From CAVTRI01 sp963737075 (GTDB lineage Bacteria > Actinomycetota > Acidimicrobiia > Acidimicrobiales > Palsa-688), in contig CAVTRI010000001.1 of the NCBI GenBank assembly GCA_963737075.1, forward strand, positions 682,001 through 746,000: a stretch of DNA of 64,000 bases, given 5' to 3'. Below, piece by piece: positions 42,497 to 51,263 of this stretch. The first letter of the stretch is position 1; every line of letters begins with the position of its first letter. The notes below the pieces were generated by a model. It made no database searches. It saw only the letters and a list, made by a program, of their open reading frames with translations, and had not been told where the DNA came from. The position numbers were made by a program, and so were the translations under genes.

Positions 42497-43858
42497 TCAC
42501 CGCGACAGCGACGGAGGCTGGCGTGCGGTCCGCTCCACCGAAGCCCGGGCCACGGCCGAGAACACCGGCGCCTCCCACCATGCTGGCAGCCACACGCGCT
42601 CGGGAGCCTGCGAACCACACAGCACGACCGCACTGCCTGGCGGCTGCTGGTTGACGGCATCGACGGGCAGGCGGCGCTGGCGGCGGGTCGACCACGTGGT
42701 GGTCGGCGCCCCGGCGCTGGGCGACCACCACGAGCCGCGAGTGACGGAGCGAGTGGCGATGTCGGTGTCACCGGCCAACCGGGACACCAGCTCCAGCGTC
42801 GCCATGTCGCCGATGCCAGGCAGGACGACCTTGGCTCCGAACAGCGACAGGAACCCGTCGGCCAACGGACCCCACCGTTCCCGGGCCTGAGAAAGGTCTT
42901 GCAGGGCGGCCACCGTGACCGCGCCCTGCCCCCCACCTTCGGCGACAAGGGACGGCAGGCCGGGGAGGGGCGCGATGTTGGCCAACTCGTCGAGGACGAA
43001 CGTCAACGGGGCCGTACCCCTGCCGGCTGCCGCATAGGCGCCCCCGCGCGCCTGCTCCACGAAGGCGACCACGATGGGGGCCACCAGGTCCTGATGTCGC
43101 GACGGCGCGCAGAGGTACACCGTGTCTCCGGTGGCAGGAAGCGCCGCGGGATCGAAGTTGGGGTCGCTGGCGGAGGCCAGGGCCGCCTCGGACCGATAGG
43201 CGGCGAGGACGCCGGCCACGGTCGACCAGATGCCGGACTGCTCACGCTCGTCGGTGGCCTCCATCCCGGCGAGCACGTCGGCAGCCACTTCTGAGCCGGA
43301 AGCGGACAGGGCGGCCTGGGCGGGCGAGAGCTCCTGACGAAGGACCCAGCGGACGACGACCCGCATGTCGCCGTCCGACACTGCCGCCGCGTGGAATAAC
43401 GGCGCCAGCAGTGCCTCGGCTCGCTCCGTCCAGTGCGCGGCGTCGCCGGCCCGGGCGCGGGGCCGGGCCGCCCCGACCATGGCCCGCGCCGCGATCAGGC
43501 TGTCATCCCAGCGGGCAGCGGCGCACACGGGCGACCAGCGGATGACGGAGACACCCGCAGACGGGGTGACGGTCCCGGTGGGGTCGAACAGCCAGCATCG
43601 CCCAACGGCACCGCGTGGCCGGCACGTCGCGGCGAGGACATCGGGCTTGGTGGAGGTGGAGAGCACCGCTCCGGGAGCCGCGATCACGTTGGGAACGATC
43701 AGTGAGGTGGTCTTGCCAGAGCGCGGCGGCCCGAGGACCAGGACCGCTTGCTGGTGTCCGGCGAGCGCCAGTCCGCCCTCTTGTGTCGTGCCCAGGTACG
43801 CGCGACCGCCCTCCCGGCGTCCGAGGTCCCGGAGCGCGTCGAGCTCGGGCGTGATCAC
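42497..43858 (-). CDS. orphan VirD4/TraG-type coupling-protein ATPase
   Basis: A 453-residue protein with Walker A VLGPPRSGKTTSLIVPN (residues 43-50) and STSTKPDVL, typical of VirD4/TraG proteins that dock DNA or proteins onto type IV secretion channels. Walker B-like LTFVLDELANIAPLPGLPSLVAEGGGQGA and QDLSQARERWG follow. It is shorter than most coupling proteins and shows no N-terminal membrane segment. No relaxase, VirB or pilus genes are nearby. GTG 43858 overlaps the stop of the DUF885 peptidase gene by 4 bp, so it is translated together with an apparently unrelated enzyme. Confidence 0.75.
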   Translation of the reverse strand: MITPELDALRDLGRREGGRAYLGTTQEGGLALAGHQQAVLVLGPPRSGKTTSLIVPNVIAAPGAVLSTSTKPDVLAATCRPRGAVGRCWLFDPTGTVTPSAGVSVIRWSPVCAAARWDDSLIAARAMVGAARPRARAGDAAHWTERAEALLAPLFHAAAVSDGDMRVVVRWVLRQELSPAQAALSASGSEVAADVLAGMEATDEREQSGIWSTVAGVLAAYRSEAALASASDPNFDPAALPATGDTVYLCAPSRHQDLVAPIVVAFVEQARGGAYAAAGRGTAPLTFVLDELANIAPLPGLPSLVAEGGGQGAVTVAALQDLSQARERWGPLADGFLSLFGAKVVLPGIGDMATLELVSRLAGDTDIATRSVTRGSWWSPSAGAPTTTWSTRRQRRLPVDAVNQQPPGSAVVLCGSQAPERVWLPAWWEAPVFSAVARASVERTARQPPSLSR

Positions 43859-45480
43859 GCGGCGCCGAAAATCTCTCGCTCTGCCAAGGCGATCGGCAGC
43901 CCCGGGGAGGCGGCGACCGCGTCATGGAACCCTCGGAGCGAGCCGCGCGTCTCCTGGCGCCAGCGGTCGCGAAGGCGTTCGATCTCCAGCGAGCCGGTCA
44001 GGTAGGCTGCCGCCTGGGTGGGCCACGCGCAGTAGCGAGCCACTTCGGCGCGTGCGGCCGATTCGGTCAGGCTGGCCTTGGTCTGCATGACTGTGACGGC
44101 TTGGTCGACGGTCATGTCGCCGGCGTGCAGCGCGGTGTCGACGACGACCCGGACCGCTCGAAAGATACGGGCATCAAGGTGACCGAGCTGTTGGCGAGGG
44201 TCCGAGAAGAACCCTTCCTCCCACATGAGCCGCTCCGCGTACAGCGCCCAGCCCTCAACGAAGTAGGGCGTGCGCACGACGTGACGGACCCGACGGGGGT
44301 TGCGTCCCGACCACGCCAGGTGCCAGTGATGACCCGGGTAGGCCTCGTGGGCCGTGATGGTCGGGATGGCGGCGTGGCTGTTGTCGCGCATGCGCTCTTC
44401 CACGAGCTCGGGCGAAGCCGACGCCGGCGGGTAGGGGACGAAGAAATGCCCGGTGCGAGATGCGGAGAACGGAGGTGGCTCGCTGTAGGACGCCACGGCC
44501 AGCACCGGGCGTTCGAACGGGGGCGACGGCACCACGTCGCAGCGTTCACCGTCCGGTAGCGTCACCAGCTCCCGGTCCTTCAGGAACTGCCGGGCGTCTG
44601 CGCACGTCCTCGTATAGGCGTCGAGCATCTCCTCCGGGGCGGACGGGTGCTCGTCGCCGAGCCGGTGCACCACCTCCTGCCACCCGCGGGCGTCGGGGTC
44701 GATCCGGGCCGCGAGCTCGGTCATGTCCCGATCGACGGCGGCCCACGCCGCCTCGCCCCGGGCGTGCATCTCCGCGGCGCCGTAGGCCAGCAGTTGTCGG
44801 TCGGTGAGCAGCCGGCTGTAGCAGTCCTCGCCGAGCGCCCAGTCGCCCCGCGCCCGTTCGGCAAGGGTCTCGAGCAAGGCGCAGAAGTCGTCGAACGCTT
44901 CCCCGGCCGGGGCAGCGGCGGCGGCGAGATCGGCTCGCAGCGCGCTGTCGGCCACCTCGGCGGGCAGGAGGTCTCGGCACCAGGCGGCGCCGGCCTGGGC
45001 AGTGCGCAGGGCCCGCTCGACGATGAGCGGCGAAGCCAGCTCGGGTTCCAGGTTGGCCCGGGCGGCGGCCAGCACGGACGGGACCTGGCCGAGGCGGGCC
45101 GCCGCGGCGGCGACGAGTTCGGCCTCCGGTCGAAGCCGTTGCAGGAACAGGAGAAAGACCCCCTGGAGACACGGTTCCAGGTAGAGCGCAGGATCCCGGC
45201 GCCACGCCTGCCAGTCCTCCAGAACGGCGCGGCCCGAGAGGTGGGACAACACGAGGGTCACGTCGATCTGCGTCTCGAGGGGCAGTCGGCCGAGGCGAAG
45301 TTTCCCGAACCGTGCCGCCCATCGGCGGTCGACGCGCTCCTGGTCACGCCAGCGGGCGGCGCTGAAGTCGCCGAGTCGGTCGTCATAGTCGGTGAGCCCC
45401 AGCGCGCTGGCGTCGACCGGGTGGCGGTCGAGCTCATCGCGCAGCCACTCCTCGAGCACAGCTTCGGCGTCGGCAGGCAT
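43855..45480 (-). CDS. DUF885-family metallopeptidase-like protein
   Basis: A 541-residue protein with the DUF885 zinc motif TAHEAYPGHHWHLAW and ARYCAWPTQAAAYLTGSLEIERLRDRW near the C-terminus, both diagnostic for the family. Likely a zinc-dependent peptidase or carboxypeptidase. No signal peptide is seen. The start is ATG 45480. A much longer in-frame ORF upstream is antisense to the pterin dehydratase and is rejected. Its stop overlaps the GTG start of the coupling-protein gene. Confidence 0.8.
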   Translation of the reverse strand: MPADAEAVLEEWLRDELDRHPVDASALGLTDYDDRLGDFSAARWRDQERVDRRWAARFGKLRLGRLPLETQIDVTLVLSHLSGRAVLEDWQAWRRDPALYLEPCLQGVFLLFLQRLRPEAELVAAAAARLGQVPSVLAAARANLEPELASPLIVERALRTAQAGAAWCRDLLPAEVADSALRADLAAAAAPAGEAFDDFCALLETLAERARGDWALGEDCYSRLLTDRQLLAYGAAEMHARGEAAWAAVDRDMTELAARIDPDARGWQEVVHRLGDEHPSAPEEMLDAYTRTCADARQFLKDRELVTLPDGERCDVVPSPPFERPVLAVASYSEPPPFSASRTGHFFVPYPPASASPELVEERMRDNSHAAIPTITAHEAYPGHHWHLAWSGRNPRRVRHVVRTPYFVEGWALYAERLMWEEGFFSDPRQQLGHLDARIFRAVRVVVDTALHAGDMTVDQAVTVMQTKASLTESAARAEVARYCAWPTQAAAYLTGSLEIERLRDRWRQETRGSLRGFHDAVAASPGLPIALAEREIFGAA

Positions 45481-45525
45481 GGCCCGAGGGTAGAGGGACA
45501 GCTGGCGCCGTGGCATGCTGGGTGG

Positions 45526-45801
45526 GTGGAACGGCTCGACGACGCCGCGGTCGAAGCCGCCCTGCCGCGGCTCTCCTGGCAACGCGAGGGGGACGCGCTG
45601 GTGAAGGTGGTGAAGCGCAAGGATTTCGCGGAAGCGCTCGCGTACGTCAATCAGGTCGGCGAGCGGGCCGAGGCGCGCAATCACCACCCGGACATCGCCA
45701 TCTCGTGGAACACGGTGACGCTCACCCTGTCCACCCACAGCGTCGGGGGACTGACCCAAAACGACCTCGACCTTGCCGCCGAGCTCGACCAGCTCGATTA
45801 G
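45526..45801 (+). CDS. 4a-hydroxytetrahydrobiopterin dehydratase
   Basis: A 91-residue protein with the PCD active-site sequence RNHHPDIAISWNTVTLTLSTHSVGGLTQNDLDLA, which covers nearly the whole fold. It dehydrates 4a-hydroxytetrahydropterin during pterin-dependent hydroxylation. In bacteria without such hydroxylases it may act in pterin or molybdopterin metabolism. GTG 45526 follows GGTGGG. The stop (TAG) shares a base with the GTG of the next gene. Confidence 0.85.
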   Translation: MERLDDAAVEAALPRLSWQREGDALVKVVKRKDFAEALAYVNQVGERAEARNHHPDIAISWNTVTLTLSTHSVGGLTQNDLDLAAELDQLD

Positions 45802-46547
45802 TGGCCGCACGCCCGCTCGTCGCCGTCTCTCCATACCGGATGAAATCGGGCCGAATCGCGAAATGGGCCGACGCCGGCGAGGCCGTCCCGGCCCAATATC
45901 TTGAGGGGTTGCGGCGCGCCGGTGCGCTTGCCGTCATAGCGGGTGGCGGACCGGACGATGCGGAAGCGCTGGTGGCACGGGTGGACGGGCTGATGCTGAT
46001 CGGGGGCGCTGACGTCGACCCCGCTCGCTACGGCGAGGATCCTCACCCCACCGTGTACGGGCTGGATCCCGCCCGAGACGCCTACGAGCTGGCCCTGGTG
46101 GAGGCGTCGATGCGGCTGGGCGTGCCGCTGCTGGCCATTTGCCGGGGCATCCAGGTCTTGAACGTTGCCTGTGGCGGCACGTTGTGGCAGCACCTGCCCG
46201 ACCGGGGCGGGCTGCCGCACGGCGCGCCGCCGGATGATCCGGTCGGTGCCCGCCACGACGTGCGGATCGAGCCGGGCAGCCGCCTCCACGTGTTGGCCGG
46301 CGGGGTCAACACGCTTGCCGGCTGCCCATCGGTGCACCACCAGGCCTCCCGCCAGGTGGGGGAGGGCCTGGTCGTGACCGCCCAAAGCGAAGACGGGGTG
46401 ATCGAAGCCCTCGAGACCCCGCCGGACGGCCCGTGGTGCGTGGGGATCCAGTGGCATCCCGAGCGCACGGCGCCAGTCGACCCCGCTCAGCAGGCCCTGT
46501 TCGACGGGTTTGCCGCCGTGTGCAGGTCGCCCGCACCCGCCCGCTGA
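45801..46547 (+). CDS. class I glutamine amidotransferase-like hydrolase (peptidase C26, PuuD-like)
   Basis: A 248-residue protein beginning PLVAVSPYRMKSG. The catalytic Cys is in LLAICRGIQVLNVACGGTLWQ and the His-Glu pair in CVGIQWHPERTA. Members remove gamma-glutamyl groups, for example gamma-glutamyl-GABA in putrescine breakdown. The start GTG 45801 is the last base of the preceding stop, indicating coupling with the pterin dehydratase. Confidence 0.85.
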   Translation: MAARPLVAVSPYRMKSGRIAKWADAGEAVPAQYLEGLRRAGALAVIAGGGPDDAEALVARVDGLMLIGGADVDPARYGEDPHPTVYGLDPARDAYELALVEASMRLGVPLLAICRGIQVLNVACGGTLWQHLPDRGGLPHGAPPDDPVGARHDVRIEPGSRLHVLAGGVNTLAGCPSVHHQASRQVGEGLVVTAQSEDGVIEALETPPDGPWCVGIQWHPERTAPVDPAQQALFDGFAAVCRSPAPAR

Positions 46548-46577
46548 CGTGTTGCTACCGCGCCTCGGCGCTGACCG

Positions 46578-46739
46578 TTAGTCCTGTACGACCTGGTAGA
46601 TGCCGTAGATAACTCCGGGAATGTGGCCCAGGAGTTGTAGCAGGAAGGCCCACAGCACTTTTATTGAGGGCCCGTCCTTGATCAGCACTGCCAGGAATGG
46701 CAGGACGAAGCACAACAAGACCAGCAGTACCTTGACCAT
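46578..46739 (-). CDS. PMP3/UPF0057-type small membrane protein
   Basis: 53 residues with two hydrophobic helices, VLLVLLCFVLPFLAVLI and LWAFLLQLLGHIPGVIYGIY, separated by a short charged turn. This is the Pmp3/YqaE plan. The family is linked to membrane potential and stress. A strong SD AAAGGAGGTACC precedes ATG 46739. The longer in-frame ORF upstream is a shadow. Confidence 0.75.
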   Translation of the reverse strand: MVKVLLVLLCFVLPFLAVLIKDGPSIKVLWAFLLQLLGHIPGVIYGIYQVVQD

Positions 46740-46858
46740 CGGGTACCTCCTTTCGCCCGGTGACCATCGCGCGAGTGTGACCGGCTCAGAGTGGTTGTCC
46801 CCCGATTGGTCGCATTCGATGCGTCCGTCGTCGCTTCGTCTGCGAGGCGCGAACCCGA

Positions 46859-48697
46859 CTACGAGACTCCGGCCGCCCCGATGAATCCTCCCGATTGATG
46901 CTCCCAAAGCTGCCGGTACATGCCGACGTCGCTGTCGAGCAGCAATTCCCGGTGGGTACCCATTTCTGAGATGCGCCCGCCGTCGACGACGACGATGCGG
47001 TCCAGGTGGGCGATCGTCGACAGCCGGTGGGCGACCACCAGCGCGGTGGAACCTGACATCAGCCTCCACAGTGCGTCCTGCACGTAGCGTTCGGACTCGG
47101 AGTCCAGTGCGCTGGTCGCTTCGTCCAGGATGAGCAGCGGGGCCGCCTTGAGCATGGCCTGGGCGATGGCTACCCGCTGGCGCTGCCCGCCGGAAAGCTT
47201 CAGGCCTCGCTCGCCCACGACCGTCTCGTATCCGTCGGGCAAGTGGTCCACGAACTCCGACACGTGGGCGGCCCGGGCCACGGCCGCTATCCGGGTGAGG
47301 TCGACCGGCCCGGGCTGGCCGTACCATATGTTCTCGGCGATGCTGCGGTGCAGCATCTGCGGATCCTGGGGGACATACGAGACGGCCCGGCGGAGGCTGG
47401 ACTGCGTGACGCTTGCGATGTCCTGGCCGTCCACCACGATCCGCCCGCTATTGAGATCCATCAGCCGGAGGACGAGACGGGCGACCGTGGACTTCCCGCC
47501 CCCGGACGGACCGACGATTCCCACGTGCTCGCCGGGCCCGACCGTCAGCTCGAAGTCCTTCAGGAGCGGTTGGGATGGCAGATAGGAGAAGACAACTCGC
47601 TCGAAGCGCAGCTCGCCGTGCTCCACGACCAGGTCGGCCGCGCCGGGGCGATCCACCACTTGCGGCGGGGTGCGGACCAGGGCGACAAGCTTCGCTGCCC
47701 GGCCGAGGCCACGAGTCAGCGCTCTGATGTCCTGGAAGCTCTCCACCAGCTGGTTGGACACCTGGGCGGAATAGAACAGCACCAGGTAGATGACCCCTGT
47801 CCGTACGTCGCCGTGCACTGCCAGGACGATGCCGACCACCATGGCTCCCCATGTCATCGCGCCGATGGCACCCGCCATCCACACCCGGGTCACGGTGAAT
47901 ACCCGTCGGGCTCGCAGGTCGGCGGCCACCGTTTCGTCCAGGAAGGCACGAACCCGCGCGGATTCCGCCGCTTGTCCCGAGCCGACCAGGACAGTCGTGA
48001 CGTTGCGGATCACGTCCGACGCGTTGCCCTCCGCTCGCGAGTGGGCCTCCGAAAACTGCCGGGACGCCTCGTTCACAGGCGCCGACCGCTTGACGACGAT
48101 GACCACGAAGGCCGCCGTCAGCACCACCAGTACCACCGCCACAGGCCAAATCACGGCAGCCGTCACCGCAACCGCCGACGCGATGACGACGAGCGTGCGT
48201 AACACGCCCCACTGCAGCATGTCGATCCCCTCGACCAGCGCCCACGAGAACGAGCTGAGCGAAGACGCCACCTCCCCCGACGCGTGGTCGATGTGCCAGC
48301 GGTAGCCGAGAGCTAGCAGCCGCTCGAAGCTGCGGTGAATGCCATTGGCGAAGGTCTCGAGAGAGCCCTCCCACTCCAACCAGCCGGCGACGCGCAAGCA
48401 GGCCTGGCTGGCGACGACGAGCAGCCCGTAACCGACGATGAGGGTGCCGAACCGGTCCCACAACCGGGTGTCTCTACCGAGGGTGGCGATCCGGTCAAGG
48501 ACGGCGGCGAACACCAGCGGCGTCGCCACGTCGTTGAGGACGACGCCGACTACCAGAGCTGCCGCGCCGCCCGCCAGCGTCCACCGGTATGGCCGCGCTA
48601 GCTCGGCGCAGTAGCGCAAGGTCTCGTAGGTGGTCGCGGCCTCGCCGGCGGGCTGGTCCACCTGACGAAGTCTGCCTGGCGACGGCCGGCTTCCCAA
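46859..48697 (-). CDS. ABC exporter, fused permease-ATPase
   Basis: A 612-residue half-transporter with six membrane segments (about residues 30-310), then an ATPase with Walker A GIVGPSGGGKSTVARL, signature LSGGQRQRVAIAQAM, Walker B LLILDEATSALD and the His-loop ALVVAHRLSTI. It is probably a homodimer exporting lipids or drugs. TTG 48697 is used. GTG 48661 (VDQPAGEAA) is an alternative close to the conserved beginning. No second half-transporter is adjacent. Confidence 0.85.
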   Translation of the reverse strand: MGSRPSPGRLRQVDQPAGEAATTYETLRYCAELARPYRWTLAGGAAALVVGVVLNDVATPLVFAAVLDRIATLGRDTRLWDRFGTLIVGYGLLVVASQACLRVAGWLEWEGSLETFANGIHRSFERLLALGYRWHIDHASGEVASSLSSFSWALVEGIDMLQWGVLRTLVVIASAVAVTAAVIWPVAVVLVVLTAAFVVIVVKRSAPVNEASRQFSEAHSRAEGNASDVIRNVTTVLVGSGQAAESARVRAFLDETVAADLRARRVFTVTRVWMAGAIGAMTWGAMVVGIVLAVHGDVRTGVIYLVLFYSAQVSNQLVESFQDIRALTRGLGRAAKLVALVRTPPQVVDRPGAADLVVEHGELRFERVVFSYLPSQPLLKDFELTVGPGEHVGIVGPSGGGKSTVARLVLRLMDLNSGRIVVDGQDIASVTQSSLRRAVSYVPQDPQMLHRSIAENIWYGQPGPVDLTRIAAVARAAHVSEFVDHLPDGYETVVGERGLKLSGGQRQRVAIAQAMLKAAPLLILDEATSALDSESERYVQDALWRLMSGSTALVVAHRLSTIAHLDRIVVVDGGRISEMGTHRELLLDSDVGMYRQLWEHQSGGFIGAAGVS

Positions 48698-48733
48698 ACG
48701 ACTTTCTCTTTGAGGAACGTGCAGGCGCCCCGC

Positions 48734-49067
48734 TCATGTTCGGATTCTGAACTCCGAGGCTGCGTTCGAAGTAAGCGACGCTGGCTGTCTCATAGGACTG
48801 GGGCCATGGGTAGCCGGTTTGTTCGGCGAGTCGGCGGGCTCTGGGCAGGAAGATGCGGGCGAGGGCGAGGTAGCCGTCGATGGCCGAGTCGATGGTCGGT
48901 TCCAGGGCTGGCAACGATGCCAGCAGGGCGTTTTGCTCGCCTGTCAGGTAGCTGCGGAGATGCTTGGTGAACGGGAATGGGTTTTCGGTGCTGTGCTCGC
49001 GGGTGCTGCGCCAGCCCTGCTCAGCGAGAAAAAGTCCCACCAGGGCGATGTCGCGTACCATGATCAC
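48734..49067 (-). pseudogene. C-terminal fragment of a nucleotidyltransferase-like protein
   Basis: VRDIALVGLFLAEQGWRSTREHSTENP, FTKHLRSYLTGEQNALLASLPALEPTIDSAIDGYLALARIFLPRARRLAEQTG and ASVAYFERSLGV look like the helical C-terminal part of a nucleotidyltransferase-domain protein. The catalytic domain is absent. As read, the frame runs on to 48495. Deleting one base at GATTCTG (48743-48749, plus strand) gives SLGVQIRT and a TGA at 48734-48736, a natural ending. I therefore annotate the restored end. The family assignment is from memory and uncertain. Confidence 0.45.
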
Positions 49068-49210
49068 GCCGTTGGAGGCGGGGATTGGTCAAGGACCTGC
49101 TTGGCCCGCTCGATGAGAGCCTCTTGGGCGGTCATGGTGGCCGCCTTGACGCCTCCGAGAGGGTATCGGCTCGAAATCTCCCGCACCGATCCAGCGATGG
49201 TTGTGATCAC
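49064..49210 (-). CDS. small ORF upstream of the nucleotidyltransferase fragment
   Basis: 48 codons from GTG 49210 (ITTIAGSVREISSRYPLGG) to TGA 49064-49066, overlapping the GTG of the downstream fragment. It ends MTAQEALIERAKQVLDQSPPP. It could be an unrelated small protein or another remnant of the same decayed gene. I do not recognise a domain. Confidence 0.25.
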   Translation of the reverse strand: MITTIAGSVREISSRYPLGGVKAATMTAQEALIERAKQVLDQSPPPTA

Positions 49211-49268
49211 ACACCCGCCAAGAGCGGAGAGGCAAACCGAGCCCGAACCCGATGCGGACGCGGTCTGG

Positions 49269-50342
49269 TCAGCGGAGCGTCCGGGCGAGATCGGCGACGT
49301 CGGCTCGCCACTCGGTGTGTGTGCTCACGACGTTGAAGCCGAGCGCGCGGTTGATGGCCAGCATGGGTGCGTTGGAGTACGCGTTCTCCGTCCGCACTCG
49401 GCGAGCTGCTGGCCGCTCGTATTGGATCCGGCGGAGCATCGCCGCTTTCGCCCACTTGGCGAGCCCGAGTCCGCGATGGGCGGGGTCGATGCCGGTGTTC
49501 TGTTGAAACACGGTGTCATCATCGCCCGGCTCGAAGGTCACTTCGGTGCCGCCGACACAGGCTCCCGCCGGGTCGCGCACCAGGATGGTCCATCGCTCTC
49601 GCTTCGCCTCGACGAGCGCCCGGTCAAGCTCGGCGATGAACTCGGCGTCGACGATCAGGTCAGCGACCTCGAGGTCTTCCCTCGGAGCGGTCTGCATGAT
49701 GTGGTGAAAGATGACGGCGTCCGCCTGAAGCTGCTGGGTAAAAACTCCGTCGACCGCTTCCAGGCGGTATCCGAGATCTCGTGCCCGCGCAGCGGTCATC
49801 CAGCTCTCGATCATCGCCCAGTCAACTTCGGCGAGCGCCAGGTCGCTAGTGCGGTTCACCCGCGCCACGCGGGCCCCGACCCGGCGGGAGAACGCTTCGC
49901 CCGCCGGGACGGTGTCGAACGTCGACCAGGTAAGCAGGGATCGGCCCTCGTTGCGGGTCTCGTCGCAGATCGCCGCCAGCAGCCGACACCCGATGCCCTG
50001 GCGCCGGCGATCTCGATGCACGAGCACATCGCACTCCATGAGCCGCGCGTCGCCGGCCGAGTTCGACCAGCAGAAGCCGCAGGCGATGGGCGTGCCATGC
50101 GAGGTTTCGACCAGCCACGCGTGGTCATCGAACTGTGAGGGCAGGTTCCGGGCTAACGCGACATAGGACTCGACCAGCTGGGGCATCCGATTCGAACCCC
50201 GCTCGGCGGCGATCGGTCCTTCGACCGCGTGAAGAGCGATGAGCTCTTCATCTGTACCGGCGCGGAACCCAACCCGACGCACGTGGAAGTCGGCGGAGCC
50301 GCTCACGCCCACAAGTCTTGCCCGAACCCAATCGGCGGTCAT
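49269..50342 (-). CDS. GNAT-family acetyltransferase with two GNAT-like halves
   Basis: A 357-residue protein. The first half has ECDVLVHRDRRRQGIGCRLLAAICDETR (acetyl-CoA-binding R-x-x-G-x-G/A). The second has GIDPAHRGLGLAKWAKAAMLRRI and NAYSNAPMLAINRALGFNVVSTHTEWRA. This double layout is common in actinobacteria, where such proteins include mycothiol synthase and many uncharacterised enzymes. The substrate is unknown. ATG 50342 is taken, although GTG 50306 is possible. Confidence 0.77.
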   Translation of the reverse strand: MTADWVRARLVGVSGSADFHVRRVGFRAGTDEELIALHAVEGPIAAERGSNRMPQLVESYVALARNLPSQFDDHAWLVETSHGTPIACGFCWSNSAGDARLMECDVLVHRDRRRQGIGCRLLAAICDETRNEGRSLLTWSTFDTVPAGEAFSRRVGARVARVNRTSDLALAEVDWAMIESWMTAARARDLGYRLEAVDGVFTQQLQADAVIFHHIMQTAPREDLEVADLIVDAEFIAELDRALVEAKRERWTILVRDPAGACVGGTEVTFEPGDDDTVFQQNTGIDPAHRGLGLAKWAKAAMLRRIQYERPAARRVRTENAYSNAPMLAINRALGFNVVSTHTEWRADVADLARTLR

Positions 50343-50385
50343 CGAAATTCCGGGGGTTGGCGCGGATCAGGACCGGGCGGCCCGT

Positions 50386-50617
50386 CGCCGGGCTTGGCGC
50401 GATCAGCGCCGGGCTTGGCGCGATCAGGCGTCAGTGCGTGGATACTTGGCGCGATCAGCGCCGGGCTTGGCGCGATCAGCGCCGGGCTTGGCGCGATCAG
50501 TCGTCAGTGCGTGGATACAAGGCGCGATCTGTAGTCCTATGCGACGACTGCTCGCACCACGCGCTCCTCTCGCCGCGCCGGATCGCGCCCTCCCCCACAG
50601 TTGGCGCGAAGCAACCG
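50386..50617. repeat. GGCGCGA intergenic repeat element, copy 1 with internal tandem array
   Basis: A 73-bp unit, made of two 21-bp subunits plus one 31-bp subunit, is present twice (50386-50458 and 50459-50531). Every subunit ends in TTGGCGCGATCAG or a close variant. GGCGC-GATCA-GCGCC within the array can form a small hairpin. After the array comes a single-copy part (CCTATGCGACGACTG to TTGGCGCGAAGCA). Positions 50480-50617 align with 58142-58276. One-base gaps in the alignment argue against coding. The gap 50343-50687 contains nothing else I can support. Confidence 0.85.
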
Positions 50618-50687
50618 ACGGCGCCAACGATCGGCGAGGAAGTCAACGATGCGTAACTGGCCGCCAGGGCGCAGGACCGGCCGGGAG

Positions 50688-51122
50688 TCAGAGTTCGGCC
50701 TGTCGGTCTGGCTCTGCGAGGCCGGGTCCGGCCGCGACCGTCGCCGACCATGGGCCGTCTGACCGGATCGCTTCGTTCTCGCCCGGCCAGGGCGGCATGG
50801 TGACGCCAATGATGTCCAAGGAGTCGCCTCCGACCGCTCGAAACTGAAAGTGGGTGTTCACCGGGATGGTCAACGAGACTCCAGGTTCGAGATCAACGAT
50901 CTCCTCGTCCTCGCCGGTTTTGCGCCACATCTGGCCCCGGCCAGAGACTACATACCAGATCTCCTCGACGCTTCTATGGTGCACGGCCAGCGAGACGTCG
51001 TCGGGGTGCAGGCGGAAGTGTGCAAGCTCGCCGCCGGCCAGGCCCACCAGAACGCGAACCTCCGACCCGTCGGGGGCGATGACATGGTCCACTGGCGACA
51101 GCCGGCGGGTGGCGAAGCGCAT
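50688..51122 (-). CDS. single-domain cupin protein
   Basis: A 144-residue beta-barrel protein with the cupin motif VHHRSVEEIWYVVSGRGQMWR and a second motif around LEPGVSLTIPVNTHFQFRAVG. Cupins bind a metal through His/Glu and have diverse roles. The first His pair is present, and the second motif has His in NTHFQF. It is divergent from an enoyl-CoA hydratase-like gene, with a 141-bp space. Confidence 0.75.
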   Translation of the reverse strand: MRFATRRLSPVDHVIAPDGSEVRVLVGLAGGELAHFRLHPDDVSLAVHHRSVEEIWYVVSGRGQMWRKTGEDEEIVDLEPGVSLTIPVNTHFQFRAVGGDSLDIIGVTMPPWPGENEAIRSDGPWSATVAAGPGLAEPDRQAEL

Positions 51123-51263
51123 CGGCGAACTACTCCTCTCGCCGCGTCGTGACCAAGCTGCCCGGGATGGGGGGTGCCGCTTCGGTCGCCAGGTTGTCGG
51201 CTCGGGTGACCAATCTCGGGGTGAGGTGGGCGAGGACGCGGATTATGAGTAGGTTCAGCTTTG

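Noticed and set aside
50185..50205. tRNA-like GGTTCGAATC on the minus strand
   Set aside because: It is inside the GNAT coding region, and no acceptor or anticodon stems can be drawn around it.
50386..50531. Possible CRISPR array
   Set aside because: The units are 21 and 31 bp with no unique spacers of constant length, and no cas genes are present. It is a higher-order tandem repeat.
50239..50847. Open frames across the GGCGCGA repeat as a possible gene
   Set aside because: Copy 1 and copy 2 differ by single-base gaps, so no frame is conserved between them, and the peptides are simple repeats.
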